Assembly: GCF_037975245.1 (NCBI RefSeq)
Contig: NC_092564.1
Span: 27,574,984 to 27,638,983, forward strand
Reading direction: 5' to 3'
Source: Apostichopus japonicus
Taxonomy: Eukaryota; Echinodermata; Holothuroidea; Aspidochirotida; Stichopodidae
DNA length: 64,000 nucleotides
This document shows, one piece after another, positions 1 through 12,180 of the stretch. Both the position numbers and the translations under genes were made by a program. The notes under the pieces were generated by a model. The model saw only the letters and a list, made by a program, of their open reading frames with translations. It was not told the DNA's origin and did not search any database. Positions within the stretch are counted from its first letter, which is position 1. Every line of letters begins with the position of its first letter.

Positions 1-258
1 GTTTATTTAGAATGCTTTATATAGCTCTATGTACAAAGGATGGGGGAAGCTACCATGTTAGTTTATTTATTAATGCTTTATATAGCTTTTATGTACAAAG
101 AATGGGAGTAGCTACCATGTTAGTTTATTTGGCCATACAATATATATCTCTATGTACAAAGGATGGGGTCAGCGACCATGTTAGTTTATTTAGTAATGCT
201 TTATATAGCTCTATGTACAAAGGATGGGGACAGCTACCATGTTAGTTTATTTGGTAAA
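1..258. repeat. 61-bp tandem repeat, about 4.2 copies
   Basis: Four consecutive units of 60-62 bp begin at 1, 61, 123 and 184, and a partial fifth starts at 245. Each starts GTTTATTT and ends CTACCATGTTA, with GTACAAAGGATGGGG in the middle. The third unit is the most diverged. The array lies in the MCM6 intron upstream of the first exon seen and runs off the window edge, so its true length is unknown. A 77-codon open frame through it is only the repeat read in one frame. Confidence 0.9.
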
Positions 259-374
259 TGTACATATTTACCTTTGAAGCTTACCTGCCATGTAGGAAAT
301 GTATTCATTTCCTAAATGATGTTATTTCGTCAACAAATGCCCATTTTTCATGCTTTTTTTTACTGGTACTGCAG

Positions 375-533
375 ATAACGAAAGAATCTGAAGAATTCAT
401 GGTAGAGGAATACCGCCACCTGCGCCAGCGAGACAGCTCTGCCACCCAGTCATCTTGGCGGATCACCGTCCGTCAGTTAGAGAGTATGATCAGGCTCTCA
501 GAGGCCATGGCCAGGCTGCACTGTCAAGATGAG
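375..533 (+). CDS. MCM6: MCM6 exon (AAA+ lid)
   Basis: The acceptor is TACTGCAG at 367-374 and the donor GTCAGT starts at 534. The 53 whole codons run from ITKESEEFM to MARLHCQDE. The open frame upstream of 375 is intronic. This exon holds the arginine-rich [10 protein letters not shown] motif of the MCM lid. Confidence 0.93.
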
Positions 534-3463
534 GTCAGTTGGCTATTTAGTTGTGACATGCTTTAATGGTGGTGGCCATCTTAACTCAGTTTATGAATCA
601 ACTTCAAGATGAATTTGTCACCAAATGTGAATTTAACCAGAAGAACACTCTGTTGCAAACTTGCTGTTCTGATTAATGATTGCTAAATTTTTGCAAGTTT
701 GATGATGGGAAAGGGGGGAGGGGGAGGGGGATGGAGAACAGGTCGTGGTATGATTAGATTCAAACGTTGCATGGTTTTTCATGCTCCGTAGTACGTGTGT
801 AAGGTTCAAACTGACACAGCTTAAATTTGGGCCTTTGTAGGAAATATGGAAATGTGCTGGAATTAGGTTTTGAAGGAGAAATATTGTCAATGTCACATCT
901 TGGGTGAAAATATCATGTAGAGGGGGACAAACATAACAATGATGATTCGTCATCTCTAACTTAGGTCCAACCAAAACACGTGAAGGAAGCATTCCGTCTG
1001 TTGAACAAGTCCATCATCAGAGTCGAGCAGCCAGTCATCAACTTTGATGAGGAAGAAGATGAAGTGTTGGGTGAGTTCTTATAAAATTACAATATTGTAA
1101 AGAAATGGAAGATTCCTGGTAATTAAAACACTCTTACCAATGCAATGTTACTTCGTTCTGAAGAGCAATATACACACTTCTTTGATTTACAACCCCTGTG
1201 AGATGGATTAATGAAATATATCGTCTGTATTGTTGTTTAGCATATATACAGACCCTTTGTATAGCAAATGTATGAAACCTTGTGTATGTTACACGACCTT
1301 GTGTTAGTGACTAATTAGGCGTTTTGGAAGAAGTATTTGCCTGTGGAAGTTGTCTAGGGTAGGTACACATATTGCTCCTTTACTAAATTGCCGACATTAC
1401 CAGTTGCTACCATGTCGTTTAATGATGTTGTCCACATCCCACGAGTAATAATTTTAAAATATGCCACATAGCTCAAAACAAATATGACTGTTTTTTGGAG
1501 AATGTATTGGTGTGGTGTCCTTTACTAGTGATCATTTTCAATTAGGTCAGTTTGGAAACAGAATTATTGCAGTTTTATTCAATCTGTTGTTAAGAACTTT
1601 TTTAGATTGTTGTGAAAATGAAGTTCTCTTAAAACCATTTGTAAGCTTGATAGAGGAGCACTGATCTCGACAGAAACAAGATCACAGACCCAAAGCAAGA
1701 ACTGGACCATAACCGACTCGTGAGAATAAATATAATAATGTGTTTCTTTCGCTTTCCCATGTCAGATATGAACCAGAATGAGAATGGGAAAGAAACGGAG
1801 GCTATGGAGACGGAAGAGCAAACACCCACAGAGAAAACAGAAGACCAGACCAGCCCGAGCAAATCAAAGAAGAAAGCGGTCATGATGTCATGGGAGGAGT
1901 ATAAAGCCACCTCTAAACTCCTCGGTTACTACTTGAGAGCTCAAGAAGAAAAAGAAGGTTAATTTTACAATATTTTCTATATAATCTCCGGAAGGATGAC
2001 TTCTGGGCAAACTCGGTTTTTTGATAGTTTAATAAACTTGATGATTTGGTGCTTAAATTTTGTATCCATATCGTTTCATGGTTTTCTTCAAGATGTGTGG
2101 TATTTATGCTTGCTAAAACGGTTCCTTAGTTTGGACCGGATTGGTTCGCAAATTCCTACTGCTAATCAGGAGATTTGTCACACATTCATCATTGTCAGAG
2201 TAATGACAAATCAGTTTTACTAGCATATTTATACAGTTGACACGTTTTAAAATATTTCTTTTGAATACTTCATATTTTCCAGAGGAAGGCTTTGAAGGTG
2301 TTCATAAGAAGGAGCTGGTGAACTGGTACTTGAAGGAGATGGAGGGAGACATTGACACAGAGGCAGAGCTGCTGGAAAAGAAAGAGAAGGTGGAGAAGGT
2401 TATTGAACGTCTGATTCATCATGTGAGTTAACAGAGACCTCTGTTTAATAAAGATTATTTAATAAAGATTATATAATAAAGATTATGTCATATGCAAGTA
2501 TGATTATAGGTGATGGGATAGGTGGGGGAGGATTGAATAGGTACAGGTATAAGCAATAACTTGGACATACTGTTTGTGTGTTTGACTTGCGGTTCAAAAT
2601 TTGACTGTCACAAACACGGGCTTGTATCACATTTGTACGCATCCCATACTGGATACTTCCAACACTGAAGGAGAGGATTTACATCAAAATTTGATTTTGC
2701 TTGACTTCCTAACCCTAAGTCACATCAAGGAGAGATGTATTTTGCTCATATTCTGTGAACTGAGAAAGGTTTAGTCAACCTTTTGTCATGGTGAAGGGGA
2801 ACTCTCATTTGTCTATCATGTTTGGTTTTGATGATAATCGTAACCTTTGCATTCATGATGGCGTGTGTGTGTGTTTGTGACGCCCAGCTTGTAAACATGA
2901 TATCTCACAAAGGGAAGGTTGGACCAACTTCATATTTTGGTGTACAAGTACCAAAATGAGTACAAGAAGCCTATTGTTTTTGGTGGAGGTCAAAGGTCAT
3001 TTGGGGTCTACAGGGGTCAAATTGTGAAAACCTTGTAAACATGATATCTCAAGATGAATCTGTACCTGAATGGGGTGTAAATTCTGTCTGAAGCATGTAC
3101 CTGACATTTTTAAATAGAAAAATATACATATCTTTTTTAGAAAAGATGAACTAACTGATGCCCGAAAGAAGTAAAGATATGAAGCCAGTTGTGATTAGAA
3201 TTTTTTCTGATATGGGGAGGTTGGGCGGATATTTACAGCGGTTATAGTAAATTTATTACGAGTGGTTGTAGTCAGTCTGCATTTCTAGGTTTGTTTCCTT
3301 TAAATGTGTCTTTAACTCATCTTCTCTAATTCTCCAATAGGACAATGTTGTCATTGAACTATCCCAGACTGGCATGGCTGATCGCAAAGGGGGTGAGGAG
3401 GACATCGTCAAGGAGGATGACCCGCTGCTGGTTTTGCATCCTAACTTCAGCTTGGATGACTGA
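375..3463 (+). CDS. MCM6: DNA replication licensing factor MCM6, C-terminal part (five exons; 5' part outside window)
   Basis: MCM6 is one of the six subunits of the MCM2-7 replicative helicase, which is loaded at origins in the nucleus by ORC, CDC6 and CDT1. The spliced coding exons are 375-533, 965-1070, 1766-1957, 2283-2422 and 3341-3463, giving the last 239 residues plus the stop. All junctions are AG/GT and keep phase. The first exon carries the very conserved AAA+ lid stretch [20 protein letters not shown]. Exon 2 continues with [21 protein letters not shown]. An acidic, poorly conserved linker follows. The last exons form the C-terminal winged-helix region ([15 protein letters not shown], then [11 protein letters not shown]), which in human MCM6 contacts CDT1. 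The protein ends NFSLDD, close to the human NYLLED end. No frameshift or stop is seen. Earlier exons lie upstream of the window. Confidence 0.95.
965..1070 (+). CDS. MCM6: MCM6 exon
   Basis: The acceptor AG is at 963-964 and the donor GTGAGT at 1071. It encodes [16 protein letters not shown] and then an acidic tail ([10 protein letters not shown]), and ends in phase 1. It is shorter than 60 codons and was found by continuing the MCM6 alignment. Confidence 0.93.
1766..1957 (+). CDS. MCM6: MCM6 exon (acidic linker and start of winged helix)
   Basis: The acceptor GTCAG ends at 1765 and the donor GTTAAT starts at 1958. The first half is a low-complexity Glu/Thr/Lys linker. The second half ([18 protein letters not shown]) corresponds to the human segment around LGFSEYCRISNLIVLHLR, the start of the C-terminal winged-helix domain. 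Confidence 0.9.
2283..2422 (+). CDS. MCM6: MCM6 exon (winged helix)
   Basis: The acceptor is TTTTCCAG (ends 2282) and the donor GTGAGT starts at 2423. It encodes [19 protein letters not shown] and [12 protein letters not shown], one of the best conserved parts of the MCM6 C terminus. It ends in phase 0. Confidence 0.94.
2860..3080 (+). repeat. Dispersed AGGTCA-type repeat, copy 1
   Basis: This is one and a half units of the dispersed family described in the findings. It lies in the last MCM6 intron (2423-3340). Typical phrases are TTGTAAACATGATATCTCA, ACTTCATATTTTGGTGTAC and GGAGGTCAAAGGTCATTTG. It holds a perfect AGGTCA-A-AGGTCA at 2987-2999. The rest of the intron shows nothing recognisable. 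Confidence 0.75.
3341..3463 (+). CDS. MCM6: MCM6 last coding exon
   Basis: The acceptor TCCAATAG ends at 3340 and the TGA stop is 3461-3463. It encodes [12 protein letters not shown], then an acidic stretch, [13 protein letters not shown] and the stop. This matches the human end in length and character (human: VLIELTQAGL, then VVNPNYLLED). Confidence 0.94.
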   Translation, partial: DNVVIELSQTGMADRKGGEEDIVKEDDPLLVLHPNFSLDD

Positions 3464-4965
3464 TTGGCATCTTTATTGTGTAAAATTGATGATTTGGTTT
3501 AAAGAAGAGGATAAACTGGACATAAATTAAACTCCTCTCACAATTCCGGCGACAACGTTTGGACGTGGTCAATCCTGAGGATCGGTTGAAAAGTGAAACC
3601 GTCCGCTCTGAAGTATGTAATGGAGTTACCAGCATCAATGTGTACTGAAAAGGTTTGACCGAAAAGGTTTGACGTACAAAAACATGGAAAGTTCGGCACG
3701 AGAACAGAATGAACTGAGCCGAGGAGGTGAAAGATCACACAAAGATGATGAATAGTAACTTCAGCCAACGATAAGTTCTATAGTTTCCAATATTACTACA
3801 TGCAGAGATGAAGATGAAGCCATGTTAAAACAGACCACAGTAGTTTACAATTTAAGTTATGAAAATGGCCAGGAAGCCATATTTGTTAAGTGCAACAAAG
3901 TCAGTCTTCTCACAAAATGCCTACAATGATGTACTCTACAAATATTCTGTCATAGTCACCATGTGTAAGGAAACTTTTTACTTGTGTTCAAGTGATTGTT
4001 GATGTCCATATTTATCGATTGTTTTTAAGATATCTCAGGAAACAACAGAGGAACGTTCATTACATGTGAAAGAAAGGACTGGAATTCACATTATTTAAGT
4101 CGCAATTAAATCGATAAGATACTCATGTAAACCTGGTGGAGTTTAAACATGAGCAGTTGTAACTAGTAGTTAATATGTCACCCTGTGGAGGACATTGGTT
4201 ATCAAGTTAGTCTTTGTAAATCATGAATCTATTCAACCTTTATCACATTGTCTGGGTTTAAATGAAATTTGTGAGTATAAATATGTCATTTGGGGAACGT
4301 GTCATGAATCCAAGATTTTTGAGAAATTTTGAAATGTTTTGTTTATGTAAATATTACAGGTTTTGATTCCCAAGTGGAAAAGTTGAAACTCATCTGACAC
4401 CTCACTTCCATAGTTACCATTCATGTTTTGCATGTTGGAATGTGAACAAGGTCCTTCAAGAATCTTAAAATTTCTTAATCATTTGCAGAAGTGATTACCA
4501 TAATTAGCAGTGCACTTCATTCTTTATTCCAGGGCAGTGGTACAGGCTATTAGTGGTTATTTTCTAGATCTGTATATTCCTCAAAATCTTCGGACGCTGG
4601 GAAGCTTTTAAAACCTTTTGTACGTTGCTACATTTATGTATCCCGGTCGCATTAGTGAGTGCACTGGTCTTATCATTATTAGTGTAAGGGTATGATTGCC
4701 GCTTATCCTTATTATGAATATTGGACCCACATACCCAACGACAACATGGATACAAACTGACCTCTGTGTGACAGAGTCAACCAATCACAGTAGACCCAGA
4801 CTGGATATCAGCTACAAGTCGTAAATTATAAGAGGAGGATCACAGATCAGAAGATGGAGAATTATCTTCACTGTGAAAATGTACATAATTATGCCTAAAA
4901 TCTTCCTACTATTATTGCAGTTTACTTATAAATATTAATAAACTGGATTTGTGAAGTATTTATAA
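3464..4965 (+). other. MCM6: MCM6 3' UTR (probable)
   Basis: This stretch follows the MCM6 stop. It has no plausible coding exon and ends just after an AATAAA signal at 4937-4942. The cleavage site is inferred from the signal only. Dispersed-repeat sequence begins shortly after it. Confidence 0.55.
4937..4942 (+). terminator. Polyadenylation signal AATAAA, probable MCM6
   Basis: This is a canonical AATAAA, followed about 25-35 bases on by a T/GT-rich stretch (GTCTTTTTTGTTTGATT). It is the first convincing signal downstream of the MCM6 stop. Confidence 0.5.
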
Positions 4966-4979
4966 CTGTCTTTTTTGTT

Positions 4980-5370
4980 TGATTCCTGGTGATGTTAATA
5001 GCATTGTGTGTGTGTGTGTTAGACAACTTGGCTTGTAAACTTTCTTGTTTAACTTAATGTTAAGCTTGAATTTACTTCTTAATCAGTATGTGGCTCCACC
5101 CTTATTGAGCACATGGAGACAACTTAGTGAGTACAAGAATCGTTTATGTATTCCTTAGAGGTCAATGGTCATTTGAGGTCACTAGGTTAAAACTTTGTAA
5201 ACTAATAACTTCAAACACAAAGCGTAGATTAACTTCATACTTAGTATGCCAATTCAACTTAGTGAGTGTACGAATTCTATTGTTTTTTTAGAGAGGTCAA
5301 AGTTCATTTGAAAACACCAGAAGTCAAAGTATGACAATCTTGAAATGTAACTTCAAATCAAAGCTAAGAT
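4980..5370 (+). repeat. Dispersed AGGTCA-type repeat, copy 2
   Basis: Two to three degenerate units lie downstream of MCM6. The recurring elements are TTGTAAACT, AACTTCA, TAGTGAGTACAAGAATC and GGTCAATGGTCATTTGAGGTCA, with AGGTCA-A-AGTTCA at 5294-5306. Confidence 0.7.
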
Positions 5371-8200
5371 GAACTAAGCCTGTTTCCTTGCTTGTTTTGA
5401 ATTTGTTCTGGATGTATTTTCTAAAATAAGATGGGAAAACTAGCAGTGTTGGGTATCTTTTACTGAAGGAATTGAAAAGAATAACAACAGATGTTGTGAT
5501 AGAACCAGGGACCTTATGGGGGCAACAAAAAAGAAGGTTAGAGACTGATGGCAAATTCTTTACAAATATTTTAAGAGCCAGTTGTTTGGACTTTCACATG
5601 ATTGATAAAACATTTTCTCTACTGATCCTTTGTCAGGGAAGATGGTGGTTATGCAACTCACCTAGGACACATTGTTTATGGAACTATCCATTACACTGTT
5701 TGGTTTGCAGTATATAAACATATCTTACCTTTATAATTCTACAAAGAAAATTAAATTAAAAGGCTTTAGCCTGGACTTTTGTTTGTCTCACATACAGAGC
5801 ACTGTGCCACAGTAACTGTTGAGATATAATGATGGTTGCTAATATTTTCAACTTCAGAATGGAAGGAGGAAAAGAGCAAGAAAATCAGAACAGTCTCTGG
5901 GTTTGGACAAGGAGTTAGTCTGTTGGTTAAAGAGCACTTACCACTTTGCCACAGTATATGTTGAAAAATAATACTCATTTCTAAAAGAAGCCCTGTTGAC
6001 TTTCATGTGAAGGTCTTTCCTATAGGTCAAATTCTGAACTAGTAATAAGTCCAATGGTAAAGCTTGAATGAACTTCACCACATGATTTGGATAATTTACA
6101 TTTTCAAAGTTTGTTTAGCAGCTTTGAAGGTTTTGAATTCTCTCTTATATAATGCTATGGTTTCTGCATACAAAGGCTGCTATACATCTTTGCAATTGTA
6201 TAGCAAATCTGCCCATATTGCATAGCATTCTGCAATGCAATACCGGCTAATTATTCACTGCAAGAACCTTGTGTTCACCTTTACATTCAAATTTTGCATG
6301 GTATGTGGCAGAGTATCACTTAGCCTCTTGGCTTTTCTGGTATTGTCTTGCATTACATCACAACGAGAGACAATCTATTATTTTTCTCAAGGGATATGCT
6401 TGTGGCTGCGCCCGGCAGTTCTGAATGCCGCCTAGCACAAACAGTATTTTGAACATTTTTGATCAGAATTTTTTTGTTGATTAATTTAAAAAAAATTACC
6501 ATTAAAAAAATATGGGTGAATAGCAAAAGAAACACTTCCAAATTGGGAAGGGGTGCCCCACCCCTGAGACCCCTTCCCCAGGACATGGATCACACTACCG
6601 CACAAATTTGCCTGGAACTCAAGTATTCCTGAGCACATCCCTGCTTTTATATTACATAGCTTCCCTCTTTGCACTGCCTTTGGGGATTGTACATTCTGAA
6701 GAAAATGTTTCTCGCACAGACGAACCAATAAGTACACTGGAACATATGTTGACTGTGTAAAATGCTGTATTATGCTTCACCATACTCAACATGCAAATTC
6801 ACCTCGAGCACCAACAAATATGAATTTAATTTAAATGATGAATACTGACTCTGAAACGATGTTATACATTCAACAGACTCCAGATACATGTCACATTGAA
6901 ATTTCTTTTGGTTTCTGGAGAATTGTGGACCATCTTGAGATTTTGATGATAGTGAAATGTTCTGATCTATACTACCTAATCTGATATAACTCAACATTTG
7001 AATCACAGTCAATTACCAACATCCAGTGACAAAGCTTGTACTACAGCAACACAATGTAATATCCTATACTTCTTGCTTTCATAAACATTGAAAAACCCCA
7101 ATCGACAAATTTCTAATAAACGAAGAAAGATGCCCGCACATTTTCACTAACTCTTGTCTACAGGTGTTTGATAAAAGGCTAGTTTCATATTGAACAGGTA
7201 TGTCTTCGTTTTAGTTATGACTAGCAAGCAATAAACAAGATCCAACTCTGTATAACCTTTCTAAGTTTGACCACGACTAAATTGTAAGCAACTCACTGTA
7301 CATTATCTCACTGTATAGTACCTCGGTTGCATAAACATAAAACAACGTATGCCAAATAAATCAAGACCATTATTGAAATGCTATTTCTTCAAGGAAAGTT
7401 TGATGTTTACCTCTCTGCTAATCAAAATACGATACAAAACTAGAATAAGAAATTGCACCAGATTTACTTATCTGTGTTTATTTTGATGTACATAGGGTAT
7501 ATAAAGGGAAAGTTTGCGTGAGACAAGAAAAGTCTAAATTTCAACCAAAAAGTAAGAACCAAAGCTACCATAGACATTTCATTTCACCTGAGAAATATAT
7601 TTGAAAATAAAATTGATTAAACAACGAGAAATCCAAAATATTGTATCATTTATACCCAAAATATTGTGTACAATTCCATGCAAATCCCTTGAAGAATTGG
7701 TATCCATTTTTGTAGGTAAATATACCCACTTGGGATTTTGTCCAAATTATGATGTTAAGCTAGGAATAACGTTCATAGTCTGTCATTCTCTTCACAGGCA
7801 GAATTCAGATAGTAATTTGATGATCAAGGCTATTAATGTGAAGCAGCTTCGCAAACTCATAATATATTGATTTGACTAACGAGTGTTTTATTTCAATACT
7901 TTGTGCCTAATACCTATCATTACAGGTAGGATAGCCACAGGTACAGTGGAGTGTTTTATGTGTGGCTTTTGGGGGGGGGGAGGGGGGAGGGGGGGTGACA
8001 GGTCTAACGTATGGAAAATAATCTACAACAGGTGTAAAAAGAGCTTTGCAAATCATACACTTACAGAATTACTCAGTCAAGCAACATGCTACAGAAGCAA
8101 TACTGTAACCTATCAATGGAAAAACATTCCATATAAGTTTTTTAAAAGTTAACAAAGACTAATTCCAGTTTTGACACTGTTTCCGTTAATAAGGATGTAA
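5371..8200. other. Intergenic DNA between convergent MCM6 and COA3
   Basis: AT-rich sequence with no exon that I can support on either strand. The open frames are short, unlike any known family and not flanked by coherent splice sites. A short GC-rich patch at 6530-6590 looks like a remnant of a mobile element, and a G-rich run lies at 7970-7995. Confidence 0.5.
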
Positions 8201-8902
8201 ACCAGCAATATGATATATTTATTACTGACACTGGTTCAATAATTTCATGTAATTAGTTTAAATCTCACTTCTGCTGATAAACTGGCCTCGGTGCAGCCCA
8301 GTAACATGTATGCGATGTTGTAGATAGAAATTCCACTATTTACTTTCAACAAATTTAATATATGTAAACAGTAAAAGGACTGAAATGATCCCTTGGAAGA
8401 AAGAATTGTATCCGATATTAATTCACATCCGAGCAAAATAATTTACTACATGAGACATGTATGGTATGTCTCATCTAAAGCAGATGCTACCTTGCCAGTG
8501 TCAGACAATTTTTCCCTTTTCTATTTTATAACCATACAAGATAACATTCAATTGATGGCAGTTCAGAATTCAAATTTCTCATGATCTCTGCCTGGATGTC
8601 TATACATATTCATAAGAGCAATTTGCATAACTATTCCTTAAAAATTAACCAAACCACAGTAATGTAGACAATGTACTGTAAAAATGGTTGACTTTGTTTA
8701 ACATATTCTGTCCTTCTGTTGGTCCTCACATAAGTCTTAGATTAAACAATCTGTCTCTTCTCTATCCTGGTGTCCTGGCAAAATACAGCTGACATACCAA
8801 TTCATATATTTATCTCTCAGTTTTATCACACAATTTAGGGGGGTTGCACATTGTACAGGAATACAGCCTGTTTCTCCTCGCATCAATCCTGTCGTGCCTC
8901 CA
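8201..8902 (-). other. COA3: COA3 3' UTR (tentative)
   Basis: This is the sequence downstream of the COA3 stop on the minus strand. TTTATT at 8217-8222 reads AATAAA on the minus strand and is the nearest good poly(A) signal, giving a 3' UTR of roughly 700 bases. There is no transcript support. Confidence 0.35.
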
Positions 8903-8979
8903 TCATGATTTGGGTTTGTTGGGATCTTCGAAATCATCTAGAAAAGACTCCTGCGATACTGCATATATCGAGTAACCAT
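8903..8979 (-). CDS. COA3: COA3 exon 2
   Basis: 24 codons plus TGA (complement of 8903-8905). It encodes GYSIYAVSQESFLDDFED and a short PNKPKS tail. It was found by looking for the conserved SQE-x-FLD motif on the minus strand. The intron is about 600 bp (8980-9578). Confidence 0.85.
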
Positions 8980-9783
8980 CTGAGAGGATAGGAGTTAAGG
9001 TAAACTGCACACTTAAAGATTTGTTTTCTACGTGGCACAAAACCTTTAACACGGCCCAGAGTTCTTCAAGACTGAAAACCTACAGGTCTAATCTCCACCA
9101 AGGTCACCTCTGGAAATTGTCACCTACAGTATACCGTAGTAGACTTTCTGTCCAGTAGAAAAAATAACACAGCACAAGGCAAACCATGTTATTCTCAAGG
9201 TACGTAGTGATTATGGATTCTGTTAGGTGTTCCATACAGTTTTAAAGTAAGAATTAACTGGGTGGGCATGCTTCCCAAATGTGGGATAATGTTGTTTTCA
9301 TTTAATGAAAGTTAATTATTTACTAAGCTATGTATTCACATTGATTTGCCTAGGCCTATGTATACTTTATAGATTACACAATACCCTAACATAAGAAATT
9401 TGCCTACATGAGGGTAAGGAACACATGAAAATCGGTAAATATGCTATAAATGCAACGGCAATTTGTTAAATTGTATTTAATGAGTAGCTTAAAGCTGATG
9501 AAGTACAGTACTAGCCTAAATAGTTTAATGTTTTCACATATTATCACACACACATTAACCATTTCGTGGAAAGGATACACACACCAAGAGCAACCGTAGC
9601 AAGTCCAACACCAATGAATGTATTCCGCCGAAAACTTTTTGCACGAGCAAAGTGTGCGACTTTCTTTTTGTGACTCTCTGTCATTTTAGCTATATAATCC
9701 TTATCTCTTGTGGTAAGCTGGTCATTCCTAAAGTCTACCTTTCTCATTACTTCAGGTACGTCATTCCCCTTGTTCGTATCCAT
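8903..9783 (-). CDS. COA3: Cytochrome c oxidase assembly factor 3 homolog (COA3/CCDC56), two exons, 93 aa
   Basis: COA3 is a small inner-membrane mitochondrial protein that acts with COX14 to stabilise newly made COX1 during complex IV assembly. The coding exons on the minus strand are 9783-9579 and 8979-8903. The donor GTATCC is at 9578-9573, the acceptor CTCTCAG ends at 8980, and the split codon gives Tyr69. The 93-residue product (human 106) has an N-terminal basic and polar segment with DFRNDQLTTRDKDYI, matching the human DPTREKLTPEQLHSM region. It then has a basic patch (ARAKSFRRN), one membrane segment at about residues 54-76, and an acidic tail, SQESFLDDFED, aligning with human SQERFLDELED. 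The unspliced frame runs on into the intron for 11 codons and should not be taken as the C terminus. The start is the only Met in the frame near a good context. Function is inferred from similarity. Confidence 0.87.
9579..9783 (-). CDS. COA3: COA3 exon 1
   Basis: 68 codons plus one base, from Met (CAT at 9781-9783 on the plus strand) to ALGV. I chose donor GTATCC over the nearby GTGTGT because only it restores the family sequence VYGYSIYAVSQESFL across the junction. Confidence 0.85.
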
Positions 9784-9834
9784 TTTGTAAAATGTTACCT
9801 AACACACTGGATGATACCGCACGTCTTAACCTTG

Positions 9835-10660
9835 CTACAAATAGAAATCAGCATTGGCCTACGGAGGCCAAAGCATGCCGGGGTGAATAGTAACAAAATC
9901 CAAAGACCAAATATGAGAAATTCGACTTCAAGCTCCGATTTTTTTCAACTATATAGTTTTAAGGACTAAAGGTGAAAATAACCGATTTTTCAATTTCCGG
10001 CGATTTCGGAAACCTTTCAACTTCTGTCACAAGGCCTTCAGTGAACGTTTGTAAAAGAGGGCGCTCTTCGCTTATGAAAGATATAAATAAACAACAAATA
10101 GGAACGAATAAAAACGAACTGTGACATATTGCAACTGTTTCTAACAAATTGGGCGAAATGATCGCTATAGGAGGAGAGTCCGGGTTGGTAAGGGAAAGAC
10201 GGTCATTTGTTCTTCCCCGTAGTTCACTAATATCGTAGAAAAGTATTAAGAAATGACTTAAGAAAGACAAGAAATACCTTATCGATGATGTAGAACTTGT
10301 TAATAACGATGTCGCTTAGAAGACACCGTAGATTTGCAGCGAGGCGTTGTCGCGGTGAAAGTGGACAACGGGGACATGAATCGGAATATTTTGGACCTAA
10401 TGTTATAGTTTTTAATTGACCTTGAACGGAGGGGCCTACCGTTAAAACGTACGGGAAATTCATCCATTAATATCTCAGCAAGATGATTCCACAGGATACA
10501 GAAATACGACTCAGAAGTCTTAAGATGTTATCATTATTACAACCATTCTAAAAGATAACTTTGGAAAGCAGATAAAAGGCATGATGAAAATGGATATTTG
10601 ACGCAAAAAACGATGTCCCTACGGATGCCGTTTAACGACATTTACACAAAGTGTTTGTAG
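9835..10660. repeat. Interspersed repeat copy A (upstream of COA3)
   Basis: The sequence from about 9958 to 10655 recurs in the same orientation at 12765-13475, with the same landmarks in the same order. These are CCGATTTTTCAATTTCCGG, AACGTTTG-AAAAGAGGGCGCT, CCTTATCGATGATGTAGAAC, AATATTTTGGACCTAATG and AAACGATGTCCCTACGGATG. A further part (9845-9957) is related to 12190-12280 and, inverted, to 12390-12425. The short open frames in the two copies do not share a reading frame, so I treat them as non-coding. The copy overlaps the upstream flank of COA3. Confidence 0.8.
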
Positions 10661-11794
10661 GTACGCTAGCTGTTTTGTGGAAAACTTCGAAGTATGCTTA
10701 AAGCTGAGAGCTGCTCCATGCATTACGTCACGGTAATGACAAAGAACACTGTTTACTGCGTGTCACAAGGAAACATACTGCCTCAGTATGGAATAGTATC
10801 GGTGTGTGGGGGTTGAAAAGGGGTTAAATGAGGGTGTAATCAGGGGAACTGATAATTTATCCAATGAAATTTGAAGAAAAAAAATCGGAGATTTTGTTTA
10901 TAAAGCCTGTTCTCGATGATTTGCTTTGAGATTAAAGTTGCACGAATAACAACATACCCATTAGACAATGGGTGAAGAAAGAGATTCTTATAATTTCTCA
11001 TTTTAAACTGTTCACGCTTAATTCCATATGGAAAAACGGAAAACGTTGATAAAATTTCATTACTGCTATTCAAAACACAGACTGTGTGTTCGAATATATT
11101 TCATTCAACTATGCATTGCCTTGTTTACTCATTGAAAGAGAAATTGTTTTACATATTTGTGATGTTATCCCATTATAGACCAAGTGAGAGCAAAACAGAT
11201 TTCAAGAAGTAAAAGAAAGAGTATTGGAAAACAAGGGTATGTGTGTGTGAAAGGGGTGGGGGGGGGGGGGTGATATTTCGTCATGTTATATCGGGCACTA
11301 TTTTATCACTCTCCGTTTTCCTTTTTTTCAGATTTGGTCAGGATGCCTTTCATGTTGATACAGAGCCCCAATGAAGGATGTACTACTAAACTAAGAGTGA
11401 GTTCTATCAAAGTTAAGGCCTGAAAAACAGTTACAAATTATGGTAATTTCAGAATCCTAAAAATGTGAATACCATATACGATAATAAAAGAAGTTTCTTT
11501 CCGAGCTCGGAGATACTATTCAGAACATCCTGACCAAAACTTGAATACTGCCATTTTGCGCTAAAATTTGACTATTTTCTAAGGCGATAAATAATTTTTA
11601 TTTTACACCAAAACCATTACCTTGTTTTAAGAAAAGAGATGCTTTAACACGACAGTTATCTGAAGGAAACAGAGGTTCATTAAAAATGTTTGGATATCTG
11701 ATCTTGCTCCGATATTTCTTCGCGCATTCCATGAAGAATAGATATCTTTGAGGAAACCAATGTGTTGTTCTCAGAGTTGGCGAAGCGCTAATGT

Positions 11795-12180
11795 CTTTCG
11801 TATGCGTCGAGCGCCCTCTTTTACAAACGTTCACTAAACGCCCAGTGGCAGTTTTGACAGGTTTCCGTAATCTCCGGAAATGCAAAACCGATTATTTTCA
11901 CTTGTAGTCCTTAAAACGATCGTAAATTATCTTTTAGATATTATTATTGAATGATTACCATTGAGATTTTGGCGCAATCTTTCGTGAAACTTTATAAAAT
12001 GAGGAAAATGAACACGTTTGGAATGTTTCGATTTTCTCTAGGCTTCAGCGAAAGAAATATATATTTTTCTCGGACGATTCATTTCAAGCCAATTAATATT
12101 GTTAACAAATCGCCGTTATCTTTAGATAGGGGGCATATTGACATGTACAGACGTAAAGTTTGGCTTACCTTTTACTCGTA
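11795..12180. repeat. Left arm of a long inverted repeat
   Basis: The reverse complement of this stretch matches 12490-12890. Shared landmarks, read on the plus strand here, are AATGATTACCATTGAGATTTT, TTCGTGAAACT, GGGGGCATATTGACATGTA and TAAAGTTTGGCT. Around 310 bp separate the arms. The arms are diverged, so this is not a very recent insertion. Confidence 0.75.

Noticed and set aside
12-245. 77-codon open frame at the window start
   Set aside because: It is the 61-bp tandem repeat read in one frame, inside an MCM6 intron.
633-992. 119-codon antisense frame overlapping an MCM6 exon
   Set aside because: Antisense to a real exon and intron, low-complexity Ser-Pro run, no family resemblance.
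9959-10463. Antisense frames of 103 and 78 codons in repeat copy A
   Set aside because: The second repeat copy (12754-13292) opens in different frames with different residues, so the frame is not conserved.
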